Part shown: in pieces, positions 35,701-46,600 of the stretch | Layout: each line of letters begins with the position of its first letter | Position numbering within the stretch: position 1 is the stretch's first letter | Notes under the pieces: model-generated | Told to the model about the DNA's origin: nothing | The model's database searches: none | The model's input: the letters and a program-made list of their open reading frames with translations, nothing else | Assembly: GCA_947034895.1 (NCBI GenBank) | Contig: OX344763.1 | Location: forward strand, 2,172,501 to 2,236,500 | Reading direction: 5' to 3' | Origin: Rhytidiadelphus loreus | Lineage: Eukaryota > Streptophyta > Bryopsida > Hypnales > Hylocomiaceae | Length of the DNA stretch: 64,000 nt | Made by a program: the position numbers and the translations under genes

Positions 35701-37660
35701 TCAATAGTGATGTCTAATACAACATCAAGATGTTACATTGGACATCACTGTTGATATAAAAACACAACTTGTGACATTGGTTGTCCAATAAAATTCATCT
35801 TTTTAGACACGGTTTTCTTATAGTGAGTTAGTAAGCATATGAATCTATATTGTTTCAATAATAATGAGTTTTAAAATATATTAAAAAAATCAATTTTCAT
35901 TCAAAGCCTCTACATGAAGATGTAATACGTTATAATTCATGTTTATTTGAATGCAGGATATTGAGGTTCTTGAAGGCATTTCTTTGCAAGGGACTATGAA
36001 ATATCATGGGCCTTTGATGAAACATGATCAAAGTTTTGATTTTGAGAAACTTCGTGTGTTGATTTTGGGAAGTGCTTTGGGCAATTCTGAAGCTCATGTT
36101 GACAACTTGGATTTATTACTTGAAATAGCTTCACATTGTCCTCAATTGGAGGCCATTATAATAGGAAACTCTCAAAATTTGATTGAATTGCCACTTACAC
36201 CTCCTTCAAATATGGTAGTCACTCAACATACTTTGATTCAAAGAATATTAGATCTTTGTGGTTCTTGTGCATCACTAAAGATTCTTGATCTAATAGGTCT
36301 TAGATTCCTTGAGCAATTACCAAATAAATTTGCATCAAGCAATACCCTATTGAGATTAGATCTAAGTCTTTGTAATGCATTGTCCGCATTGCCAAAAGAG
36401 ATAGGGAACTTGCATCTTTTGACCACACTCAATTTGAAAGCATGTTTAAGCTTGGTGACATTGCCAAAAGAAGTGGGGAACTTGCATCTTTTGACCACAC
36501 TCAATTTGAAAGCGTGTTCAAGCTTGGTGACATTGCCAAAAGAAGTGGGGAACTTGATATCCTTGACAAGTCTCAATTTAGAAGCGTGTTCAAGCTTGAC
36601 GGCATTGCCAAAGGAAGTAGGGAACTTGATTTCCTTGAAAGGTCTCAATTTAAAAGGGTGTTCAAACTTGGTAGCATTGCCGAAAGAGATAGAGAACTTG
36701 ACTTCTTTGACACGACTCCATTTAGGTGGATGTTCAAATTTAGCAACATTGCCGAATGAAATAGGAAACTTGACTTCCTTGACATGGCTCACTTTTGGTG
36801 GATGTCCAAGCTTGACTACATTGTTGAAGGAAGTGAGGAACTTCACTTCCTTGACAATTCTTGGTTTGGAAGAGTGTTCAACCTTGGTGGCATTGCCGAA
36901 CGAGATCGGGAAGTTGACTTCCTTGACAAGTCTTTATTTAAAAAGGTGTTCAAGCTTGGTAGCATTGCCGAACGGGATAGGGAAGTTGACTTCCTTGACA
37001 ACTCTTACTTTAGACGCGTGTTCAAGCTTGGTGGCATTGCCGAACGAGATAGGGAAGTTGACTTCCTTGACAAGTCTGAATTTAAAAGGGTGTTCAAGCT
37101 TGGAGGCATTGCCGAACGAGATAGGGAAGTTGACTTCCTTCACAAGTCTTTATTTGGAAGCGTGTTCAAGCTTGGTGGCATTACCGAACGAGATAGGGAA
37201 GTTGACTTCCTTGACAAGTCTTTATTTAAAAGGGTGTTCAAGCTTGGAGGCATTGCCGAACGAGATAGGGAAGTTGACTTCCTTCACAAGTCTTTATTTG
37301 GAAGCGTGTTCAAGCTTGGTGGCATTACCGAACGAGATAGGGAAGTTGACTTCCTTGACAATTCTTTATTTAAAAGGGTGTTCAAGCTTGGTGGCATTGC
37401 CGAACGAGATAGGGAAGTTGACTTCCTTGAGAAGTCTTTATTTAAAAGGGTGTTCAAGCTTGGAGGCATTGGCGAACGAGATAGGCAAGTTGACTTCCTT
37501 GACAATTCTTTACTTAAAAGGGTGTTCAAGCTTGGTGGCATTGCCGAACGAGATAGGGAAGTTGACTTCCTTGACAATTCTTGGTTTCGAAGAGTGTTCA
37601 AGCTTGGAGGCATTGCCGAACGAGATAGGGAAGTTGACTTCCTTGACAAGTGTTTATTGA
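32769..37660 (+). CDS. Kinase-NB-ARC-LRR (PNL-class) immune receptor-like gene
   Basis: Three exons are read: 32769-34365, 34511-35551 and 35957-37660. Both introns are GT/AG and phase 0. Counting from codon 32770, the predicted protein is about 1446 residues, ending at TGA 37658-37660. Residues 1 to about 205 are a helical region without a sure family. A TKL-like kinase follows at about 212-491: glycine loop IGEGSYGNVY (33415), the ATP lysine in ASKVL (33478), HLDLKPDN in place of HRD (33781), DYG in place of DFG (33859), and YMSPE. Exon 2 is NB-ARC: P-loop GMGGIGKTT (34613), LLILDD (34838), TTIIITTRE, GLPLSLKVIG and MHD (35456). Exon 3 has an LRR leader and about 18 24-residue LRRs. No ATG is fixed: the first in-frame ATG is 32857, but an upstream exon may supply it, because the frame is open back to the acceptor. 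The architecture fits intracellular NLR receptors that sense pathogen effectors. That role is inferred from the family. Confidence 0.85.
34366..34510 (+). other. Intron 1 of the readable PNL gene
   Basis: Donor CAAAG|GTAAGA, acceptor ATTTGTACAG|GTGGAT. Joining gives SK|VDEPIAPPKE in phase 0. An unspliced reading meets a TAG at 34396-34398. It separates the kinase and NB-ARC exons. Confidence 0.85.
35552..35956 (+). other. Intron 2 of the PNL gene, carrying a MITE
   Basis: Donor CGCAAG|GTAATG, acceptor TTTGAATGCAG|GATATT, phase 0. It joins ESGLARK to DIEVLEGISL. Half of the intron is the CACTA-type MITE at 35621-35825. Confidence 0.85.
35621..35825. mobile_element. 205-bp CACTA-type MITE in intron 2
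   Basis: The ends are CACTATAAGAAA and TTTTCTTATAGTG, inverted, flanked by the 3-bp duplication AGT (35618-35620, 35826-35828). The inside is partly palindromic: 'agtgatgtctaatacaacat' opposes 'aatgtaacaac' and 'ggacatcactg'. Confidence 0.85.
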
Positions 37661-40600
37661 AAAGGGTGTTCAAGCTTCGAGGCATTGCCGAACGAGATAG
37701 GGAAGTTGACTTCCTTCACAATTCTTTATTTAAAAGGGTGTTCAAGCTTGGTGGCATTGCCGAACGAGATAGGGAAGTTGACTTCCTTGACAATTCTTGG
37801 TTTGGAAGAGTGTTCAAGCTTGGAGGCATTGCCGAACGAGATAGGGAAGTTGACTTCCTTGACAAGTCTTTATTGAAAAGGGTGTTCAAGCTTAGAGGCA
37901 TTGCCGAACGAGATAGGGACGTTGACTTCCTTCACAATTCTTTATTTAAAAGGGTGTTCAAGCTTGGTGGCATTACCGAACGAGATAGGGAAGTTGACTT
38001 CCTTGACAATTCTTGGTTTGGAAGAGTGTTCAAGCTTGGTGGCATTGCCGAACGAGATCGGGAAGTTGACTTCCTTGACAAGTCTTTATTTAAAAAGGTG
38101 TTCAAGCTTAGAGGCATTGCCGAACGAGATAGGGAAGTTGACTTCCTTGACAATTCTTTACTTAAAAGGGTGTTCAAGCTTGGTGGCATTGCCGAACGAG
38201 ATAGGGAAGTTGACTTCCTTGACAATTCTTGGTTTGGAAGAGTGTTCAAGCTTGGAGGCATTGCCGAACGAGATAGGGAAGTTGACTTCCTTGACAAGTC
38301 TTTATTGAAAAGGGTGTTCAAGCTTAGAGGCATTGCCGAACGAGATAGGGAAGTTGACTTCCTTGACAATTCTTTATTTAAAAGGGTGTTCAAGCTTGGT
38401 GGCATTACCGAACGAGATAGGGAAGTTGACTTCCTTGACAATTCTTGGTTTGGAAGAGTGTTCAAGCTTGGAGGCATTGCCGAACGAGATAGGGAAGTTG
38501 ACTTCCTTAACAAGTCTTTATTGAAAAGGGTGTTCAAGCTTAGAGGCATTGCCGAACGAGATAGGCAAGTTGACTTCCTTGACAATTCTTTACTTAAAAG
38601 GGTGTTCAAGCTTGGTGGCATTGCCGAACGAGATAGGGAAGTTGACTTCCTTGAGAAGTCTTTATTTAAAAGGGTGTTCAAGCTTGGAGGCATTGCCGAA
38701 CGAGATAGGCAAGTTGACTTCCTTGACAAGTCTTTATTGAAAAGGGTGTTCAAGCTTCGAGGCATTGCCGAACGAGATAGGGAAGTTGACTTCCTTCACA
38801 ATTCTTTATTTAAAAGGGTGTTCAAGCTTGGTGGCATTACCGAACGAGATAGGGAAGTTGACTTCCTTGACAATTCTTGGTTTGGAAGAGTGTTCAAGCT
38901 TGGTGGCATTGCCAAACGAGATCGGGAAGTTGACTTCCTTGACAAGTCTTCATTTAAAAAGGTGTTCAAGCTTGGTAGCATTGCCGAACGAGATAGGGAA
39001 GTTGACTTCCTTGACAACTCTTACTTTAGACGCGTGTTCAAGCTTGGTGGCATTGCCGAACGAGATAGGGAAGTTGAATTCCTTCACAATTCTTTATTTA
39101 AAAGGGTGTTCAAGCTTGGTAGCATTGCCGAACGAGATAGGCAAGTTGACTGCCTTGACAACTCTTACTTTAGACGCGTGTTCAAGCTTGGTGGCATTGC
39201 CGAACGAGATAGGGAAGTTGACTTCCTTGACAAGTCTTTATTTAAAAGGGTGTTCAAGCTTGGAGGCATTGCCGAACGAGATAGGGAAGTTGACTTCCTT
39301 CACAAGTCTTTATTTGGAAGCGTGTTCAAGCTTGGTGGCATTACCGAACGAGATAGGGAAGTTGACTTCCTTGAGAAGTCTTTATTTAAAAGGGTGTTCA
39401 AGCTTGGAGGCATTGCCGAACGAGATAGGCAAGTTGACTTCCTTGACAATTCTTTACTTAAAAGGGTGTTCAAGCTTGGTGGCATTGCCGAACGAGATAG
39501 GGAAGTTGACTTCCTTGACAATTCTTGGTTTGGAAGAGTCTTCAAGCTTGGAGGCATTGCCGAACGAGATAGGGAAGTTGACTTCCTTGACAAGTCTTTA
39601 TTGAAAAGGGTGTTCAAGCTTCGAGGCATTGCCGAACGAGATAGGGAAGTTGACCTCCTTGACAATTCTTTATTTAAAAGGGTGTTCAAGCTTGGTGGCA
39701 TTACCGAACGAGATAGGGAAGTTGACTTCCTTGACAATTCTTGGTTTGGAAGAGTGTTCAACCTTGGTGGCATTGCCGAACGAGATCGGGAAGTTGACTT
39801 CCTTGACAAGTCTTTATTTAAAAAGGTGTTCAAGCTTGGTAGCATTGCCGAACGGGATAGGGAAGTTGACTTCCTTGACAACTCTTACTTTAGACGCGTG
39901 TTCAAGCTTGGTGGCATTGCCGAACGAGATAGGGAAGTTGACTTCCTTGACAAGTCTGAATTTAAAAGGGTGTTCAAGCTTGGAGGCATTGCCGAACGAG
40001 ATAGGGAAGTTGACTTCCTTCACAAGTCTTTATTTGGAAGCGTGTTCAAGCTTGGTGGCATTACCGAACGAGATAGGGAAGTTGACTTCCTTGACAAGTC
40101 TTTATTGAAAAGGGTGTTCAAGCTTAGAGGCATTGCCGAACGAGATAGGGAAGTTGACTTCCTTCACAATTCTTTATTTAAAAGGGTGTTCAAGCTTGGT
40201 GGCATTACCGAACGAGATAGGGAAGTTGACTTCCTTGACAATTCTTGGTTTGGAAGAGTGTTCAAGCTTGGTGGCATTGCCGAACGAGATCGGGAAGTTG
40301 ACTTCCTTGACAAGTCTTTATTTAAAAAGGTGTTCAAGCTTAGAGGCATTGCCGAACGAGATAGGGAAGTTGACTTCCTTGACAATTCTTTACTTAAAAG
40401 GGTGTTCAAGCTTGGTGGCATTGCCGAACGAGATAAGGAAGTCGACTTCCTTGACAATTCTTGGTTTGGAAGAGTGTTCAAGCTTGGAGGCATTGCCGAA
40501 CGAGATAGGGAAGTTGACTTCCTTAACAAGTCTTTATTGAAAAGGGTGTTCAAGCTTAGAGGCATTGCCGAACGAGATAGGGAAGTTGACTTCCTTCACA

Positions 40601-43600
40601 ATTCTTTATTTAAAAGGGTGTTCAAGCTTGGTGGCATTACCGAACGAGATAGGGAAGTTGACTTCCTTGACAATTTTTGGTTTGGAAGAGTGTTCAAGCT
40701 TGGAGGCATTGCCGAACGAGATAGGGAAGTTGACTTCCTTAACAAGTCTTTATTGAAAAGGGTGTTCAAGCTTAGAGGCATTGCCGAACGAGATAGGCAA
40801 GTTGACTTCCTTGACAATTCTTTACTTAAAAGGGTGTTCAAGCTTGGTGGCATTGCCGAACGAGATAGGGAAGTTGACTTCCTTGAGAAGTCTTTATTTA
40901 AAAGGGTGTTCAAGCTTGGAGGCATTGCCGAACGAGATAGGCAAGTTGACTTCCTTGACAATTCTTTACTTAAAAGGGTGTTCAAGCTTGGTGGCATTGC
41001 CGAACGAGATAGGGAAGTTGACTTCCTTGACAATTCTTTACTTGAAAGGGTGTTCAAGCTTGGTGGCATTGCCGAACGAGATAGGGAAGTTGACTTCCTT
41101 GACAATTCTTGGTTTGGAAGAGTGTTCAAGCTTGGAGGCATTGCCGAACGAGATAGGGAAGTTGACTTCCTTGACAAGTCTTTATTTGGAAGCGTGTTCA
41201 AGCTTGGAGGCATTGCCGAACGAGATAGGCAAGTTGACTTCCTTGACAATTCTTTACTTAAAAGGGTGTTCAAGCTTGGTGGCATTGCCGAACGAGATAG
41301 GGAAGTTGACTTCCTTGACAATTCTTGGTTTGGAAGAGTGTTCAAGCTTGGAGGCATTGCCGAACGAGATAGGGAAGTTGACTTCCTTGACAAGTCTTTA
41401 TTGAAAAGGGTGTTCAAGCTTCGAGGCATTGCCGAACGAGATAGGGAAGTTGACTTCCTTGACAATTCTTTATTTAAAAGGGTGTTCAAGCTTGGTGGCA
41501 TTACCGAACGAGATAGGGAAGTTGACTTCCTTGACAATTCTTGGTTTGGAAGAGTGTTCAACCTTGGTGGCATTGCCGAACGAGATCGGGAAGTTGACTT
41601 CCTTGACAAGTCTTTATTTAAAAAGGTGTTCAAGCTTGGTAGCATTGCCGAACGGGATAGGGAAGTTGACTTCCTTGACAACTCTTACTTTAGACGCGTG
41701 TTCAAGCTTGGTGGCATTGCCGAACGAGATAGGGAAGTTGACTTCCTTGACAAGTCTGAATTTAAAAGGGTGTTCAAGCTTGGAGGCATTGCCGAACGAG
41801 ATAGGGAAGTTGACTTCCTTCACAAGTCTTTATTTGGAAGCGTGTTCAAGCTTGGTGGCATTACCTAACGAGATCGGAAAGTTGACTTCCTTGACAAGTC
41901 TTTATTTAAAAAGGTGTTCAAGCTTGGTAGCATTGCCGAACGAGATAGGGAAGTTGACTTCCTTGACAAGTCTGAATTTAAAAGGGTGTTCAAGCTTGGA
42001 GGCATTGCCGAACGAGATAGGCAAGTTGACTTCCTTGACAATTCTTTACTTAAAAGGGTGTTCAAGCTTGGTGGCATTGCCGAACGAGATAGGGAAGTTG
42101 ACTTCATTGACAATTCTTGGTTTGGAAGCGTGTTCAAGCTTGGTGGCATTGCCGAACGAGATAGGGAAGTTGACTTCATTGACAATTCTTGGTTTGGAAG
42201 CGTGTTCAAGCTTGGTGGCATTGCCGAACGAGATAGGGAAGTTGACTTCCTTGACAATTCTTTATTTAAAAGGGTGTTCAAGCTTGGAGGCATTGCCGAA
42301 CGAGATAGGGAAGTTGACTTCTTTGACAATTCTTTATTTGGAAGCGTGTTCAAGCTTGGTGGCATTGCCGAACGAGATAGGGAAGTTGACTTCCTTGACA
42401 AGTCTTTATTTGGAAGCGTCTTCAAACTTGGTGGCATTGCCGAACGAGATAGGGAAGTTGACTTCTTTGACAAGTCTTTATTTAAAAGGGTGTTCAAGCT
42501 TGGAGGCATTGCCGAACGAGATAGGGAAGTTGACTTCCTTGACAATTCTTTATTTGGAAGCGTGTTCAAGCTTGGTGGCATTGCCGAACGAGATAGGGAA
42601 GTTGACTTCCTTGACAAGTCTTTATATGGAAGCGTCTTCAAACTTGGTGGCATTGCCGAACGAGATAGGGAAGTTGACTTCCTTGACAAGTCTTTATTTA
42701 AAAGGGTGTTCAAGCTTGGAGGCATTGCCGAACGAGATAGGGAAGTTGACTTCCTTGACAAATCTTTATTTGGAAGCGTGTTCAAGCTTGGTGGCATTAC
42801 CGAACGAGATAGGGAAGTTGACTTCCTTGACAATTCTTTATTTAAAAGGGTGTTCAAGCTTGGTGGCATTGCCGAACGAGATAGGGAAGTTGACTTCCTT
42901 CACAATTCTTTATTTAAAAGGGTGTTCAAGCTTGGTGGCATTGCCGAACGAGATAGGGAAGTTGACTTCCTTGACAATTCTTGGTTTGGAAGCGTGTTCA
43001 AGCTTGGAGGCATCGCCGAACGAGATAGGGAAGTTGACTTCCTTGAAAACTCTTGATTTGGAAGCGTGTTCAAGCTTGGTGGCATTGCCGAACGAGGTAG
43101 GGAAGTTGACTTCCTTGACAAGTCTTGGTTTGGAAGCGTGTTCAAGCTTGGTGGCATTACCGAACGAGATAGAGATGTTGACTTCCTTGACAATTCTTTA
43201 TTTAAAAGGTTGTTCAAGCTTGGTCGCATTGCCGAACGAGATAGAGAAGTTGACTTCCTTAACAAGTCTTGGTTTGGAAGCGTGTTCAAGCTTAGTGGCA
43301 TTGCCGAACGAGATAGAGAAGTTGACTTCCTTAACAAGTCTTGGTTTGGAAGCGTGTTCAAGCTTAGTGGCATTGCCGAACGAGACAGGGAAGTTGACTT
43401 CCTTGACAAGTCTTTATTTAAAAGGTTGTTCAAGCTTGGTAGCATTGCCGAACGAGATAGGAAAGTTGACTTCCTTGACAACTCTTACTTTAGACGCGTG
43501 TTCAAGCTTGGTGGCATTGCCGAACGAGATAGGGAAGTTGACTTCCTTGACAAGTCTTTATTTGGAAGCGTGTTCAAGCTTGGTGGCATTGCCGAACGAG

Positions 43601-46600
43601 ATAGGGAAGTTGACTTCCTTGACAAGTCTGAATTTAAAAGGGTGTTCAAGTTTGGAGGCATTGCCGAACGAGATAGGGAAGTTGACTTCCTTGACAAGTC
43701 TTTATTTGGAAGCGTCTTCAAACTTGGTGGCATTCCCGAACGAGATAGGGAAGTTGACTTCCCTGACAATTCTTTATTTGGAAGCGTATTCAAGCTTGGT
43801 GGCATTACCGAACGAGATAGGGAAGTTGACTTCTTTGAAAATTCTTGATTTGGAAGCGTGTTCAAGCTTGGTGGCATTGCCGAACGAGATAGGGAAGTTG
43901 ACTTCCTTGACAAGTCTGAATTTAAAAGGGTGTTCAAGCTTGGTGGCATTCCGAACAAGATAGGGAAGTTGACTTCCTTGACAATTCTTGGTTTCGAAGA
44001 GTGTTCAAGTTTGGAGTTATTGCCGAACGAGATAGGGAAGTTGACTTCCTTGACAAGTCTGAATTTAAAAGGGTGTTCAAGCTTGGTGGCATTGCCGAAC
44101 GAGATAGGGAAGTTGACTTCTTTGACAATTCTTTATTTGGAAGCGTGTTCAAGCTTGGTGGCATTGCAGAACGAGATAGGGAAGTTGACTTCCTTGACAA
44201 GTCTTGGTTTGGAAGAGTGTTCAAGCTTGGAGGCATTCCCGAATGAGATAGGGAAGTTGACTTCCTTGACAATTCTTTATTTGGAAGCGTGTTCAAGCTT
44301 GGTGGCATTGCCGAACGAGATAGGGAAGTTGACTTCCTTGACAAGTCTTTATTTGGAAGCGTCTTCAAACTTGGTGGCATTGCCGAACGAGATAGGGAAG
44401 TTGACTTCCTTGACAAATCTTTATTTGGAAGCGTGTTCAAGCTTGGTGGCATTACCGAACGAGATAGGGAAGTTGACTTCCTTGACAAGTGTTTATTTAA
44501 AAGGGTGTTCAAGCTTGGTGGCATTGCCGAACGAGATAGGGAAGTTGACTTCCTTCACAATTCTTTATTTAAAAGGGTGTTCAAGCTTGGTGGCATTGCC
44601 GAACGAGATAGGGAAGTTGACTTCCTTGACAATTCTTGGTTTGGAAGCGTGTTCAAGCTTGGAGGCATTGCCGAACGAGATAGGGAAGTTGACTTCCTTG
44701 AAAATTCTTGATTTGGAAGCGTGCTCAAGCTTGGTGGCATTGCCGAACGAGGTAGGGAAGTTGACTTCCTTGAAAACTCTTGATTTGGAAGCGTGTTCAA
44801 GCTTGGTGGCATTGCCGAACGAGATAGGGAAGTTGAATTCCTTGACAATTCTTGGTTTGGAAGCGTGTTCAAGCTTGGAGGCATTGCCGAACGAGATAGG
44901 GAAGTTGACTTCCTTGAAAACTCTTGATTTGGAAGCGTGTTCAAGCTTGGTGGCATTGCCGAACGAGATAGGGAAGTTGACTTCCTGGACAAGTCTTTAT
45001 TTGGAAGCGTCTTCAAACTTGGTGGCATTGCCGAACGAGATAGGGAAGTTGACTTCTTTGACAAGTCTTTATTTAAAAGGGTGTTCAAGCTTGGAGGCAT
45101 TGCCGAACGAGATAGGGAAGTTGACTTCCTTGACAATTCTTTATTTGGAAGCGTGTTCAAGCTTGGTGGCATTGCCGAACGAGATAGGGAAGTTGACTTC
45201 CTTGACAAGTCTTTATATGGAAGCGTCTTCAAACTTGGTGGCATTGCCGAACGAGATAGGGAAGTTGACTTCCTTGACAAGTCTTTATTTAAAAGGGTGT
45301 TCAAGCTTGGAGGCATTGCCGAACGAGATAGGGAAGTTGACTTCCTTGACAAATCTTTATTTGGAAGCGTGTTCAAGCTTGGTGGCATTACCGAACGAGA
45401 TAGGGAAGTTGACTTCCTTGACAATTCTTTATTTAAAAGGGTGTTCAAGCTTGGTGGCATTGCCGAACGAGATAGGGAAGTTGACTTCCTTCACAATTCT
45501 TTATTTAAAAGGGTGTTCAAGCTTGGTGGCATTGCCGAACGAGATAGGGAAGTTGACTTCCTTGACAATTCTTGGTTTGGAAGCGTGTTCAAGCTTGGAG
45601 GCATTGCCGAACGAGATAGGGAAGTTGACTTCCTTGAAAATTCTTGATTTGGAAGCGTGTTCAAGCTTGGTGGCATTGCCGAACGAGGTAGGGAAGTTGA
45701 CTTCCTTGACAAGTCTTGGTTTGGAAGCGTGTTCAAGCTTGGTGGCATTACCGAACGAGATAGAGATGTTGACTTCCTTGACAATTCTTTATTTAAAAGG
45801 TTGTTCAAGCTTGGTCGCATTGCCGAACGAGATAGAGAAGTTGACTTCCTTAACAAGTCTTGGTTTGGAAGCGTGTTCAAGCTTAGTGGCATTGCCGAAC
45901 GAGATAGAGAAGTTGATTTCCTTAACAAGTCTTGGTTTGGAAGCGTGTTCAAGCTTGGTGGCATTGCCGAACGAGATAGGGAAGTTGACTTCCTTGACAA
46001 GTCTTTATTTAAAAGGGTGTTCAAGCTTGGTAGCATTGCCGAACGAGATAGGAAAGTTGACTTCCTTGACAACTCTTACTTTAGACGCGTGTTCAAGCTT
46101 GGTGGCATTGCCGAACGAGATAGGGAAGTTGACTTCCTTGACAAGTCTTTATTTGGAAGCGTGTTCAAGCTTGGTGGCATTGCCGAACGAGATAGGGAAG
46201 TTGACTTCCTTGACAAGTCTGAATTTAAAAGGGTGTTCAAGTTTGGAGGCATTGCCGAACGAGATAGGGAAGTTGACTTCCTTGACAAGTCTTTATTTGG
46301 AAGCGTCTTCAAACTTGGTGGCATTCCCGAACGAGATAGGGAAGTTGACTTCCCTGACAATTCTTTATTTGGAAGCGTGTTCAAGCTTGGTGGCATTGCC
46401 GAACGAGATAGGGAAGTTGACTTCTTTGAAAATTCTTGATTTGGAAGCGTGTTCAAGCTTGGTGGCATTGCCGAACGAGATAGGGAAGTTGACTTCCTTG
46501 ACAAGTCTGAATTTAAAAGGGTGTTCAAGCTTGGTGGCATTGCCGAACAAGATAGGGAAGTTGACTTCCTTGACAATTCTTGGTTTCGAAGAGTGTTCAA

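Noticed and set aside
37658..41404. Recurrent in-frame TGA read as selenocysteine or programmed readthrough
   Set aside because: Land plants lack selenocysteine insertion, and the codon replaces Leu in a repeat. Amplification of one mutation explains the regular spacing.
36784..41868. The 1694-codon ORF as a real protein-coding gene
   Set aside because: It lies in a shifted frame of an LRR array whose LRR frame is continuous with the PNL gene. A 72-bp unit without stops gives long ORFs in several frames. Kept only as a finding to test.
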